A program made the translations under genes and the position numbers. A stretch of 64,000 nt of DNA from assembly GCA_016928075.1 (NCBI GenBank), contig JAFGLJ010000046.1:1-64000 (forward strand), written 5' to 3'. Every line of letters begins with the position of its first letter. Within the stretch, counting starts at the first letter, position 1. Shown in pieces: positions 8,362 to 16,688 of the stretch. The stretch is from Bacteroidales bacterium. GTDB taxonomy: Bacteria; Bacteroidota; Bacteroidia; Bacteroidales; VadinHA17. The notes under the pieces are model-generated. The model searched no databases. It saw nothing but the letters and a program-made list of their open reading frames with translations, and was not told the origin of the DNA.

Positions 8362-9315
8362 ATGAATGATCTGAAAATCCCTGTAACGGCTGATATTGCA
8401 TCTGCTTATGAGAAGATAAAACCCTATGTTCATAAAACCCCGGTGCTGAGTTCATCATTGCTGAACAAAATGTTCAGTGCCGAACTTTATTTCAAATGCG
8501 AGAATTTTCAGAAGGTGGGGGCGTTCAAGTTCAGGGGCGCTGCTAATGCTGTTTTATCTTTGAGTGAAGAGGAATTATCCCGGGGTTTGGTTACACATTC
8601 ATCAGGTAATCATGCAGCTGCATTATCTCTTGCGGCAAAAATGCGGGGTGCAAAGGCATACATCGTAATGCCTTCCAATTCACCGGAGGTGAAGAAACGG
8701 GCTGTCGCAGGTTACGGAGCAGAGATAAGATATTGTGAGCCCAACCTCAGGGCGAGGGAAGATACTGCAAATGAAATAATTAAAGAAACAGGGGCTGCCT
8801 TCATACATGCATATGATAATTTTAATGTAATATGCGGCCAGGGTACTACAGGCCTTGAACTGGTATGGGAATACCCTGACCTTGATATTGTAATTGGTCC
8901 CGTTGGAGGAGGAGGACTGATGAGTGGAATTTCCATAGCTGTTAAGGGACTGAGTTCTGACATTAAAGTATATGGCGCTGAACCGCTGGGTGCCGATGAT
9001 GCGTACAGGTCATTGAAATCGGGCAGGCATATAACACATCATAAACCTGATACAATAGCCGACGGATTACTTACTACACTGAGCAAAAGAACATTTACTA
9101 TACTGAGTGAAAACCTGGATGATATCTTTACTGTAACTGAAGAAAGTATTATTGAATGCATGCGCCTTATATGGGAAAGGATGAAGATAATTGTAGAGCC
9201 ATCCTCCGCGGTGACCCTGGCTGTTATTGCGGAAAACCCGGCGCTCTTCAGGAACAGGAAAGTTGGACTGGTACTTTCAGGAGGAAATGTTGACCTCGGG
9301 AACCTCCCCTTTTAA
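8362..9315 (+). CDS. PLP-dependent serine/threonine dehydratase (racemase-like)
   Basis: A 317-residue fold-type II PLP enzyme. PLP lysine is expected in FQKVGAFKFRGA (about residue 55), the phosphate/cofactor loop in SSGNHAAALSL, and the glycine-rich phosphate clamp in GPVGGGGLMSGI. It lacks the C-terminal ACT domain of biosynthetic threonine deaminase, so a catabolic threonine/serine dehydratase or serine racemase is likelier. The likely reaction is threonine to 2-oxobutyrate plus ammonia, or serine to pyruvate. It sits 9 bases behind hppA and is probably co-transcribed. Its last 4 bases overlap the convergent EEP gene. Confidence 0.9.
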   Translation: MNDLKIPVTADIASAYEKIKPYVHKTPVLSSSLLNKMFSAELYFKCENFQKVGAFKFRGAANAVLSLSEEELSRGLVTHSSGNHAAALSLAAKMRGAKAYIVMPSNSPEVKKRAVAGYGAEIRYCEPNLRAREDTANEIIKETGAAFIHAYDNFNVICGQGTTGLELVWEYPDLDIVIGPVGGGGLMSGISIAVKGLSSDIKVYGAEPLGADDAYRSLKSGRHITHHKPDTIADGLLTTLSKRTFTILSENLDDIFTVTEESIIECMRLIWERMKIIVEPSSAVTLAVIAENPALFRNRKVGLVLSGGNVDLGNLPF

Positions 9316-10385
9316 TCGCTTATCCTGAAATAAGCTGTGATAGGATAATGATCTGAATGTTTTACCCTGTCGGTGGTATAACCATTTGAAATAAGCTTCT
9401 TGTCATAGAGAATATAATCAATACGATTGGAAGGGTATTTACCTTTATAGGTGAATCCTGCCCCACTGCCCGACTCAACAAATGCATCTTTAAGACCTTT
9501 CCTGATCTTATGGTAAGTATATGAGATAGGGGTGTCATTAAAATCACCGCATACAATTACAGGGTAGGAACAGGAATTAATGTGCTCTTTTAAAATCCTT
9601 GCCTGGTATGCCCTGCGGGCAAAACCCTGTTTAAGAGAAAAGGACAGATCCCGCAATTCCTTCATCGTGTCGTCCTCGTCATTGGCATAGATCTCTTCCA
9701 AAAGTGATCGCTCCATGCCCCTGAGCTTAAATGATTGCAGGTGATTATTATATATCCTGACAGTGTCTGTATCAATTAATATATCAGTATATATTGAAAG
9801 ACTGGCAGAATTTGGATGCAGAATATCTCCACGGGCAATCACAGGAAAGGTGCTAAAAGTAATTATTCCATAATAGCGATCATCTTTTATACGTACGAAT
9901 TTCTTATGAACGTTATAATCCTTACTTACAGGTTCTGCAAAGCGCCTGTCAATTGACGAAACCGGACCGTTAAGGTAAAACTCCTGGAGACACAGTATAT
10001 CAGGATTATTTGATTGAAGATAATTCATTATATCCTTCTCACTGTTAATTTGAGTGTCGTAATGATTAAAAAGTCTGATATTATAGCTCATCAGGCTGAA
10101 ATCATATTCACCGGTTTCATTTTTCCCGAACCTGATAAAATTGTTGAAATGATTAAATCCCAGGGCTATTACAATGATGGAAACAAATACCTCCCTTTTA
10201 AAATTAACAGCCCAGAAAATAATGAAAATTATGTTAACCAGAAGAAGATAGGGATAGGCCAGGCCAAAAAAAGCCGGGAATGCAATTTTCTCAGGATTAA
10301 TTATTACCGAGGCATATGCAATCAATAATGCCAGGGCCGCAATAATATTAAGGCCGAATAATATTTTTCTTAATAGTTTCTTCAA
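9312..10385 (-). CDS. Membrane-anchored endonuclease/exonuclease/phosphatase-fold protein
   Basis: 357 residues. Three hydrophobic segments fill about residues 8-80, then an EEP (DNase I-like) domain faces the periplasm or cytoplasm. Catalytic signatures: LMSYNIRLF (metal Asn), DILCLQEFY (metal Glu), VICGDFNDTP (Asp and Asn), and the C-terminal RIDYILYD and SDHYPI (catalytic His). Such proteins cleave phosphodiesters or phosphoesters; the substrate is unknown. It ends a minus-strand run behind two rhomboid proteases and mutL. The separate EEP lipoprotein at 15.6 kb belongs to the same superfamily but lacks the membrane segments. Confidence 0.85.
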   Translation of the reverse strand: MKKLLRKILFGLNIIAALALLIAYASVIINPEKIAFPAFFGLAYPYLLLVNIIFIIFWAVNFKREVFVSIIVIALGFNHFNNFIRFGKNETGEYDFSLMSYNIRLFNHYDTQINSEKDIMNYLQSNNPDILCLQEFYLNGPVSSIDRRFAEPVSKDYNVHKKFVRIKDDRYYGIITFSTFPVIARGDILHPNSASLSIYTDILIDTDTVRIYNNHLQSFKLRGMERSLLEEIYANDEDDTMKELRDLSFSLKQGFARRAYQARILKEHINSCSYPVIVCGDFNDTPISYTYHKIRKGLKDAFVESGSGAGFTYKGKYPSNRIDYILYDKKLISNGYTTDRVKHSDHYPITAYFRISD

Positions 10386-10445
10386 CTTCTACATGTATTC
10401 ATGGTTAAAAATAATCTGAAAAAACTAAAAAAAGAAGAACTGTTT

Positions 10446-11327
10446 TTATTTCTGGCTTTCCTTGAAAAGAATTTCTTTTTCCTCTTTGGTCAGACTGTCA
10501 TAGCCTCCCTTGGCAATTTTTTCCAGTATCTTATCGATCTTTTCCTGATGGTCGGCTTTTATTTTATTGTATTCCAGATCGGTCATTGGTTTCTTATATG
10601 AAACTTCCATTTTTTTACGCGGTTTAAACCATGTGGCTATTGTATCAAGTAAACGGTTTATCCACCTGCCGGTATCCTTACCCTGTTTATAGCGTATGGC
10701 ATAAACATAGCCGAGTATTGCTCCGCCAATGTGGGCAATCTTTCCCCCTGTATTTACTGAAAAATCAAAAACAGAAGTAAGAAGGAAAATGCCAATAGCT
10801 ATATACTTGACCTTTACCCTTCCCAGCAGGAAAAGATGGACGGAATAATCAGGGACATAGGCAGCTGTCGCAATGACTATAGCCATCACTGATGCAGAGG
10901 CACCAAGAGCTATTGAGACATGTATAATTTCGGAGAAGGCAGGAAAAATATTGAAAGACAGGATATAAAGCAATGATCCTGCCAGGCCACCCATAACATA
11001 TACCGATACAAGCTTTTTCTGGTCAAAATAGTCACTGAAAATCCTGCCAAACCAGTAGAGCCATAACATATTGAAAAGTATATGCCAGAAGCTTTCGTGA
11101 AGGAACATATATGTGATTACGGTCCACGGTTTTAGTATCAGGGCTGAAAAGGATGCAGGTACGGCAAGAAACTCAACCACTGAAGAAGATATATTGGGAT
11201 TATTGGACAATACCGAGATTATCTGTAACACAGCCATAACAATGAATACGGCTGCATTGATATAAATCAGCTTGAGCAGGTTTGTTCCTTTCCTGAATTG
11301 TTCTTTCAGTTCACCAATAAACGTCAT
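10446..11327 (-). CDS. Rhomboid family intramembrane serine protease with DUF6576 tail
   Basis: 293 residues with about six membrane segments. The HILFNMLWLYWFG motif holds the oxyanion His/Asn, the catalytic Ser is in GASASVMAIV, and the catalytic His in AHIGGAILGY. The C-terminal 70 residues are soluble and charged and end in KGGYDSLTKEEKEILF, the short DUF6576 segment found on Bacteroidota rhomboids. It cleaves substrates within the membrane; targets are unknown. Its ATG overlaps the stop of the preceding rhomboid gene by one base, so the two are translationally coupled. Confidence 0.9.
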   Translation of the reverse strand: MTFIGELKEQFRKGTNLLKLIYINAAVFIVMAVLQIISVLSNNPNISSSVVEFLAVPASFSALILKPWTVITYMFLHESFWHILFNMLWLYWFGRIFSDYFDQKKLVSVYVMGGLAGSLLYILSFNIFPAFSEIIHVSIALGASASVMAIVIATAAYVPDYSVHLFLLGRVKVKYIAIGIFLLTSVFDFSVNTGGKIAHIGGAILGYVYAIRYKQGKDTGRWINRLLDTIATWFKPRKKMEVSYKKPMTDLEYNKIKADHQEKIDKILEKIAKGGYDSLTKEEKEILFKESQK

Positions 11328-12070
11328 CAGTAAAGAGTATTAGTTGTCTTTTTCCAAATTCTTATGAGTATATATCCAAATATCATACCGCCAAGGTGTG
11401 CAGCATGGGCTATATTACTGCCGGGCTGAGTAATTGCAAGGTATAATTCCAGGCCTCCGTAACCGATGACGAGCCATTTTGCTTTTATCGGGATAGGGGG
11501 AAACAGGAGCATTAACTGGGTATTGGGGAAGAGAACACCAAATGCAAGTAATATTCCAAATACCGCTCCCGAAGCTCCAACAGTAGGTATATTGAGTAAA
11601 ACATTTAACTGTCCCATGTCAGGGTCACTGAAATTCCTGCCGCTTTTCCATATTTCAGCTCCTCTTTCAAGGACCATCTGGAGCTGGTCGGGGCTTATAT
11701 TGCCCATCAGTTTGGCGTATTGTATACCGATTACCGCTTCATGTGTAAGGGCCGCACCCAGGCCGCTGACAAAGTAATATATAAAGAATCGTTTCGGGCC
11801 CCACACTACTTCAAGCACCCGGCCGAACATGAACAGGGCAAACATATTGAAAAAGAGATGTGCAAGGCCACCGTGCATAAACATGTGGGTGATTATCTGG
11901 TAAGGCTTGAAATGAGCTGATTTGGGAAAATATAATCCAAGTATTGCATTAAGGTCGGTATTAAACACACCTGCAACTGTGTAAAGTGCAAGCAGCATCA
12001 CCACGTTTATAAGTATGAGATTCTTAACTACCGGTGGTATCCCTGAAAATCCTCTGCCAAAAGTATACAT
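11327..12070 (-). CDS. Rhomboid family intramembrane serine protease
   Basis: 247 residues, about six membrane segments. GGLAHLFFNMFALFMFG holds the HxxxN of the oxyanion site, GASGAVFGILLAFG holds the catalytic Ser, and HAAHLGGMIFGY the catalytic His. All active-site elements are intact. It is the upstream member of a tandem rhomboid pair between mutL and the EEP gene. Unlike its neighbour it has no long soluble tail. The tandem arrangement suggests two proteases with different substrates or a hetero-oligomer; that is inference. Confidence 0.92.
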   Translation of the reverse strand: MYTFGRGFSGIPPVVKNLILINVVMLLALYTVAGVFNTDLNAILGLYFPKSAHFKPYQIITHMFMHGGLAHLFFNMFALFMFGRVLEVVWGPKRFFIYYFVSGLGAALTHEAVIGIQYAKLMGNISPDQLQMVLERGAEIWKSGRNFSDPDMGQLNVLLNIPTVGASGAVFGILLAFGVLFPNTQLMLLFPPIPIKAKWLVIGYGGLELYLAITQPGSNIAHAAHLGGMIFGYILIRIWKKTTNTLY

Positions 12071-12158
12071 ATTACGATGGTCTGTTTAAACAGTTGTTTT
12101 ATTAGTATAACAATAGTCAGGCCAAGATAGTTAAGATTATTCTAAATACGACATATTG

Positions 12159-13988
12159 TCACCTTAGTCTCTTCTCCAACTCTTCCAGCGTAATAATGCT
12201 TATAATGGCTTTTCCCGAGGGAGTGTAATTCGGGTTTGCACACTGGAATAATTTATCAACCAGTTCCCTTATTTCAGCTATATCAAGTGTTCTGCCATAG
12301 GGAACCGCTGCTGCCCTCGACATGCATGCAGCAATTTTCTCCCTGTTGCTTTCCCCGGGCTCTTTCTCGGTTGATTTGTATTCTTCAAGTATTATCTCAA
12401 GCATCTCCACGGGATCCTCATTCATACTGGCAGAGGGCTGTGAATTGATAGAGATTGTATTATTGCCGAGGTATCGTACGTCGAAGCCGCAATTCTTAAT
12501 TTCTTCTTCAATCTCAGACAAAAGAGCAAGGTCAGCCTGGTCAAGCTCAAGCGTTTTAGGGAAAAGGCTTTTTTGTGCGACAACAGAGTCTGACTGCAGG
12601 GCTTCGATAAATTTTTCATAAAGGATTCTCTCATGGGCCCTTTTCTGATCGATTATCATCAGACCTGACTTAACCGAACAAATGATGTACTTGCTTTTTA
12701 CCTGGAACATTTTTTCAAAGCCCATGGAAGCTGCCGGATGCGTCTTATCATCATATTCCCTTTCCGGGATAATACTTTTTGATTCCGGCGTGTCGAGTCC
12801 TGCATATAACCTGTCCCAGCCTGAAAGGTTTGAATCCCTTTTCCTTTCGAAATCTCTTTTCAGGTCTTTATAATTATCTTCATCCCTGAAAGGGTTATAG
12901 TCGGAATCAATATCTATACGGGGTATCCCGGCTGGTTCTTTCCCCGGGGGCGGAATATCGATAATACCTTCGTTATCAAAATCAAGTGATGGGACAATAT
13001 TAAATTTCCCCAGGCTTTCACGTACAGAGGCATGTAGTATTTGCCAAATCATCCTCTCGTTTTCAAATTTCACCTCTGTTTTCGTAGGGTGTATGTTCAC
13101 ATCTATTGTGGCGGGATCAGCATGCAGGAAGATAAAATATGAGGGTATTGCTTCAGGGGGTAAAATATTATCATAAGCCTCCATCACTGCTTTGTGCAGA
13201 TAGGGATGGCGCATATACCTGTTATTAATGAAGAAAAACTGTTCACCAAACGTTTTCCTGGCATGTTCAGGTTTACCAATGAATCCGCTGATCTTTACCA
13301 GGCTGGTAACTGTATCAATATTAATGAGGTTCTGGTTCATGTTTTTGCCGAAAACAGCCATTATTCTCTGCCTCATATTTGCTACGGGCAGGTTAAATAA
13401 CTCCTTTTCGTTATGATGCATGCTGAACCTTATATCGGGGTGGGCCAGTACTATTTTATGGAACTCATTAATGATATGTCGCATTTCGGTGGCCGGCGTC
13501 TTCAGGAATTTCCTTCGTGCGGGAACATTATAAAAGAGGTTTTTAACAGCTATGTTTGTTCCGGGCGGGCAGCTTGCAGGCTCCTGTAATTCAACCTTTG
13601 AACCGTTTATTTTCACCGTGGTACCTATTTCGCTTTCGCGCAGGCATGATTTTATTTCCACCATGGCCACGGCAGCTATTGAGGCCAGGGCTTCTCCCCT
13701 GAATCCCTTGGTGCTGATGGCAAAAAGGTCTTCTGCGGTATTTATTTTTGAGGTGGCATGCCGTTCAAAACTCAGCCTGCAGTCTGTTTCGGACATGCCC
13801 GTTCCATCATCTATCACCTGCACTAGCGAACTGCCTGAATCTTTTATTATTACCCTGATATATTTACCAGCTGCATCAACAGAGTTTTCCATCAGTTCCT
13901 TAACCACCGAGGCAGGCCTTTGTATAACCTCTCCTGCGGCTATCTGGTTTGCAACAGAGTCGGGTAAGAGCTTGATGATATCAGGCAT
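12159..13988 (-). CDS. mutL: DNA mismatch repair protein MutL
   Basis: 609 residues. The N-terminal GHKL ATPase has AAGEVIQRPASVVKELMENS, DDGTGM, HATSKI and GFRGEALASI, followed by the transducer domain (KNLFYNVPARRKFL). The middle (about 345-420) is a charged linker. The C-terminal dimerisation domain begins with FQVKSKYIICSV. The endonuclease motif DQHA(x)2E(x)4E reads D447-Q-K-R-A-H-E-R-I-L-Y-E, with the usual His-Ala replaced by Lys-Arg. The late CPHGRP-type motif is YTPSGKAI, so nicking activity may be weak or absent. MutL links MutS recognition to strand removal. It lies 12 bases behind the small membrane protein gene. Confidence 0.96.
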   Translation of the reverse strand: MPDIIKLLPDSVANQIAAGEVIQRPASVVKELMENSVDAAGKYIRVIIKDSGSSLVQVIDDGTGMSETDCRLSFERHATSKINTAEDLFAISTKGFRGEALASIAAVAMVEIKSCLRESEIGTTVKINGSKVELQEPASCPPGTNIAVKNLFYNVPARRKFLKTPATEMRHIINEFHKIVLAHPDIRFSMHHNEKELFNLPVANMRQRIMAVFGKNMNQNLINIDTVTSLVKISGFIGKPEHARKTFGEQFFFINNRYMRHPYLHKAVMEAYDNILPPEAIPSYFIFLHADPATIDVNIHPTKTEVKFENERMIWQILHASVRESLGKFNIVPSLDFDNEGIIDIPPPGKEPAGIPRIDIDSDYNPFRDEDNYKDLKRDFERKRDSNLSGWDRLYAGLDTPESKSIIPEREYDDKTHPAASMGFEKMFQVKSKYIICSVKSGLMIIDQKRAHERILYEKFIEALQSDSVVAQKSLFPKTLELDQADLALLSEIEEEIKNCGFDVRYLGNNTISINSQPSASMNEDPVEMLEIILEEYKSTEKEPGESNREKIAACMSRAAAVPYGRTLDIAEIRELVDKLFQCANPNYTPSGKAIISIITLEELEKRLR

Positions 13989-14000
13989 TAGCAGAAGGAT

Positions 14001-14294
14001 TTACAGGTAAAAGAAAACGTAAGCAATAAGGAAAAGAACCAGGGCAATGACTATAAGACGTATTAAAGTATATCTCTGTACCCGTGTCTTATTCTGGCGG
14101 AAGTAATTTGTCATAGATCCACGCGTTATCCTCGGAATATATTGCTTGTCACTGTCTTCTTTTATACCCAGTTCAGCCTTTATGCGGCGCTCCCTTTCTT
14201 CCCTCTTTTCTTTCTCAGGATCATAATACATTGGATTATAATTGAACCCCCTGGGTTTATAATGCTTGAAGAAGCTTGGTATTCCTTGTGCCAT
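14001..14294 (-). CDS. Small C-terminally membrane-anchored protein
   Basis: 97 residues. An aromatic, basic N-terminus (FFKHYKPRGFNYNPMYYD) is followed by a highly charged helix (EKEKREERERRIKAELG) and a single C-terminal membrane segment (LIRLIVIALVLFLIAYVFFY), so it is probably a tail-anchored inner-membrane protein facing the cytoplasm. I recognise it only as a small protein of the kind found next to mutL in Bacteroidota; no function is known to me. A good promoter lies just upstream (14310-14340), and mutL follows 12 bases downstream. Confidence 0.75.
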   Translation of the reverse strand: MAQGIPSFFKHYKPRGFNYNPMYYDPEKEKREERERRIKAELGIKEDSDKQYIPRITRGSMTNYFRQNKTRVQRYTLIRLIVIALVLFLIAYVFFYL

Positions 14295-14309
14295 TATACA
14301 TGTTTTTTA

Positions 14310-14340
14310 CAAAGATACTAATTATACATCAGTCTTTCAA
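14310..14340 (-). promoter_or_regulatory. Promoter of the small membrane protein-mutL transcript
   Basis: On the minus strand TATCTTTG (14317 to 14310) matches TAnnTTTG exactly and is preceded at 20 bases by TTG (14340 to 14338). The -33 TTG overlaps the stop codon of the upstream ion-channel gene. The leader before the ATG at 14294 would be only about ten bases. Confidence 0.7.
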
Positions 14341-15152
14341 TTGAGCTTTGTCCCACAGAATTTACAGAAGGATGCATCCTCATCATGACCTTCGGCCAGA
14401 CATTCAGGACAGGTTTGGGTGGTAGTTTCACCTTTTCGCATCAGCCTTTGTTGGTAATTCATTTCCGCACTGACAATGCCTGTTGGCACTGCAATGATAG
14501 CATAACCAGTCAGCATTGTCAGACTGGCGATAAATTGACCCAGGCCTGTTGCCGGGGCTATGTCACCATATCCGACTGTTGTGATTGTAACCACAGTCCA
14601 GTATATTCCCCTTGGTATGCTGGTAAAACCATTTTCAGCACCTTCAATAAGATACATCAGGGTGCCTATGATAATAATAACAGTAGTGACGGCAACCAGG
14701 AAGACACCGATCTTGGCTTTGCTGGCTGAAAGGGACCTGCTTATAATCGATCCGGCAACAGTATACCTTGACAGTTTAAATACCCTGAAAATCCTGAGCA
14801 ATCTTAATGCCCTGATGATAAGGAGGCTTGATCCTCCAGATGCAATAAGGCCAATATAGGTTGGCAGTGTGGCCAGGAGGTCAATTATGCCATAAAAACT
14901 GAAAATATACTTGAATGGTTTCCTGACAATAAAAATCCTGAGCAGGTATTCTATTGTAAAAAAGATAGTTATTACCCATTCAATGCTCATAAAGGTATCA
15001 TGCATTGAAGCATTGATCTCCGGTACGGAATCCAGAATAACAGCTATTATGCTGATAACTATAACCGTAATCAGTAAGACATCAAATGTTTTTCCTTCCC
15101 TTGTATCAGCCTCGAAGATTATTTCGTACAGCCTTTCTTTAATTTTTCCCAT
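14337..15152 (-). CDS. Voltage-gated-type potassium channel with C-terminal zinc ribbon
   Basis: 271 residues from the ATG at 15152. Six membrane segments; S4 has regularly spaced arginines (RALRLLRIFRVFKLSRY), and the pore carries TITTVGYGD, the K+ selectivity filter. Tetrameric inner-membrane K+ conductance is expected. The last ~25 residues hold CPEC and CKFC pairs (four cysteines), a rubredoxin-type zinc ribbon that could act as a cytoplasmic gate or sensor. A GTG at 15176 would add eight residues, but a TATCTTTA -7 element at 15179-15186 implies transcription starts close to or inside that codon, so the ATG is preferred. Confidence 0.9.
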   Translation of the reverse strand: MGKIKERLYEIIFEADTREGKTFDVLLITVIVISIIAVILDSVPEINASMHDTFMSIEWVITIFFTIEYLLRIFIVRKPFKYIFSFYGIIDLLATLPTYIGLIASGGSSLLIIRALRLLRIFRVFKLSRYTVAGSIISRSLSASKAKIGVFLVAVTTVIIIIGTLMYLIEGAENGFTSIPRGIYWTVVTITTVGYGDIAPATGLGQFIASLTMLTGYAIIAVPTGIVSAEMNYQQRLMRKGETTTQTCPECLAEGHDEDASFCKFCGTKLN

Positions 15153-15600
15153 GATTGGTCCTTTGTTAATTAACACGATAAAGATAGGAAACTCTTTATA
15201 AAAGGCTGAGGCTAAGGCTAAGGCTAAGGAATTCCGCTGGTGCGGATCTGGCTATGGTGGATAGCAATGGAACCGAGGAACCTGAGATTGCGAAGCAAAC
15301 GAGGGTGACGAGCTCGACGAATCCACGAGGACTCGGGATGAGTCAATATTGTCTTTCCTGCTCCCTGCATTGTCCTCCGAAGCACGAAGTGCGTAGGAGG
15401 GCTCCCTGCTTCGTCCGTCGTAGTCCGGAGGACGTAGGTGGACTCCCTGCCATCCCCCACGGCGTGGGTTAATAATAATAGCCCCGGTAACACCCGGGGT
15501 AGAAGGGATATCATAAATCACCCCACACCCCCGCGAGGGGCTGAATAATTCCTTAGCCTTAGCCTTCAATTATTTACTACCTTTGCTAAAAACAGCCGAG
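15153..15600. repeat. Hairpin-rich repeat island bounded by a 20-base inverted repeat
   Basis: A 448-base divergent gap without a credible gene. A perfect inverted repeat, AAGGCTAAGGCTAAGGAATT (15214-15233) and its complement (15547-15566), encloses 313 bases. Inside are CTCCCTG words (near 15361, 15402, 15442) and an imperfect CCTCCGAAGCAC hairpin (about 15372-15398). There are also CCCAC-GGC-GTGGG (near 15456), CCCCGG-TAACAC-CCGGGG (15482-15499) and CCCC-CGCGA-GGGG (near 15530). GC content is well above the surroundings. Long frames exist here only because stops are scarce in the GC-rich words. The ion-channel -7 candidate (15179-15186, minus) lies at the left end. Confidence 0.75.
15179..15186 (-). 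promoter_or_regulatory. Candidate -7 element of the ion-channel gene
   Basis: Minus-strand TATCTTTA, one mismatch from TAnnTTTG, 27 bases before the ATG at 15152. It argues against the upstream GTG at 15176 as the start codon. Confidence 0.45.
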
Positions 15601-16470
15601 ATGAAAAGGATACTACCTTATTTATTAATTCTCTTTACAATATTTATTTCCTGCAATTCGGATCAGGGCATTAAGCTAAAAGTACTCACCCTCAACATAC
15701 GCTATGACAACCCTGCTGATGCACCAAACGACTGGCCATCAAGAAAAAATTTCGTTTTATCATTCATTGAAGATGAAGCGCCCGATATCTTTGGACTACA
15801 GGAAGCACTCTGGCACCAGTATCATTTTCTCGATTCAGCGCTTACCGGTTATGAGTCAATAGGTGCTGGGAGGGATGATGGAGAACGCCAGGGGGAGATG
15901 ACCCCTGTTTTTTACAGTGAAGAGCGGTTCCGGGCTGTTAATTCAGGCACTTTCTGGTTATCAGAAACACCTGGTGTTTCGGGCAGCAGGGGATGGGGCG
16001 CGGTATTGCCGAGAATAGTCACCTGGGTAGAGCTGCAAGATATTTCTTCAGACGGGAGATTCTTTTTTTTCAACACCCATTACAGTCATATGTCGGATTC
16101 GGCCAGGCTCATGAGCTCCTGGATAATACTGGAAGAGGTGAAAAAGACAGCCGGCGATTCCCCTTTTGTACTGACGGGTGATTTTAACATGCTCCCGGGC
16201 AGCCAGGCGTATACCACGCTGACGGAGGAGGGACGGGAAGGAGCCTTAATTACTGATTCATACCTGATCAGCGAAACAGAGCCTGCAGGACTTGCCTATA
16301 CGTTTAACGGTTTCAGGGATGAAGAAGGTGAAGGCAGGATAGATTATATTTTTGTAAGCAGTGATGCCAGGGTTCTGAGCCACGAAATCAAAGGCCCCAG
16401 GCAGGGAGAATTATTTCTTTCCGACCACTGGCCGGTGGGGGCGGTGCTGATCTTTCGTACCAGGGACTAA
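15601..16470 (+). CDS. Endonuclease/exonuclease/phosphatase-family lipoprotein
   Basis: 289 residues from the ATG at 15601. The signal ends in a lipobox (TIFISC) about residue 18, so it is anchored to a membrane facing the periplasm or surface. The EEP domain shows LKVLTLNIRYDNP, DIFGLQEALWHQ, VLTGDFNMLPGS, GRIDYIFVSSDARV and LSDHWPVGAVL, all metal and catalytic residues in place. Proteins of this type are often annotated as secreted metal-dependent hydrolases or sphingomyelinase-like; the substrate here is unknown. It is monocistronic. The final codons (Arg-Asp-stop) already belong to a GGACTA-word repeat that continues into the downstream array. Confidence 0.87.
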   Translation: MKRILPYLLILFTIFISCNSDQGIKLKVLTLNIRYDNPADAPNDWPSRKNFVLSFIEDEAPDIFGLQEALWHQYHFLDSALTGYESIGAGRDDGERQGEMTPVFYSEERFRAVNSGTFWLSETPGVSGSRGWGAVLPRIVTWVELQDISSDGRFFFFNTHYSHMSDSARLMSSWIILEEVKKTAGDSPFVLTGDFNMLPGSQAYTTLTEEGREGALITDSYLISETEPAGLAYTFNGFRDEEGEGRIDYIFVSSDARVLSHEIKGPRQGELFLSDHWPVGAVLIFRTRD

Positions 16471-16688
16471 GGACTATGGCCATTAGTGCAGGGGGCATGG
16501 AGCAGGGAGCAAGGGGGTGTGCTGGTAGCGTGTCTCTACAATTGCCGGTAATAGGTTGCTTGCTGTAAAATTCTATTAGACGCGCTGGTAGCGCGTCTCT
16601 ACATTAGCTAAAAATAATAAACACACTGTAAAATTTACGCTATCAACGTTATCAACTTTATCGACTCCCTGCTCCCTGCCCCCTGCTA
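16471..16688. repeat. Convergent-gap array: inverted CTCCCTG words and AGACGCGCT hairpin
   Basis: Fills the whole stop-to-stop gap. Left arm 16484-16517 (GCAGGGGGCATGGAGCAGGG and on) is the inverse of the right arm 16665-16690 (CTCCCTGCTCCCTGCCCCCT). Between them is a perfect 9-base stem with a 3-base loop, AGACGCGCT-GGT-AGCGCGTCT (16578-16598). GCTGGTAGCGYGTCTCTACA occurs at 16521-16540 and 16584-16603 with 19 of 20 bases the same. The right arm runs directly into the stop codon of the minus-strand gene. No U-run typical of an intrinsic terminator follows the central stem. Confidence 0.75.

Noticed and set aside
13552-14010. 152-codon plus-strand frame antisense to mutL
   Set aside because: Lies wholly over a well-supported conserved gene and has no recognisable features; it is a shadow of the mutL codons.
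15153-15176. GTG start for the ion channel
   Set aside because: A -7 element at 15179-15186 would put the transcription start at or inside this codon; the ATG at 15152 is preferred.
15224-15569. Overlapping minus-strand frames of about 100 codons in the 15.2-15.6 kb island
   Set aside because: They translate repeat words and hairpins, lack start context and domain features, and overlap each other in different frames.
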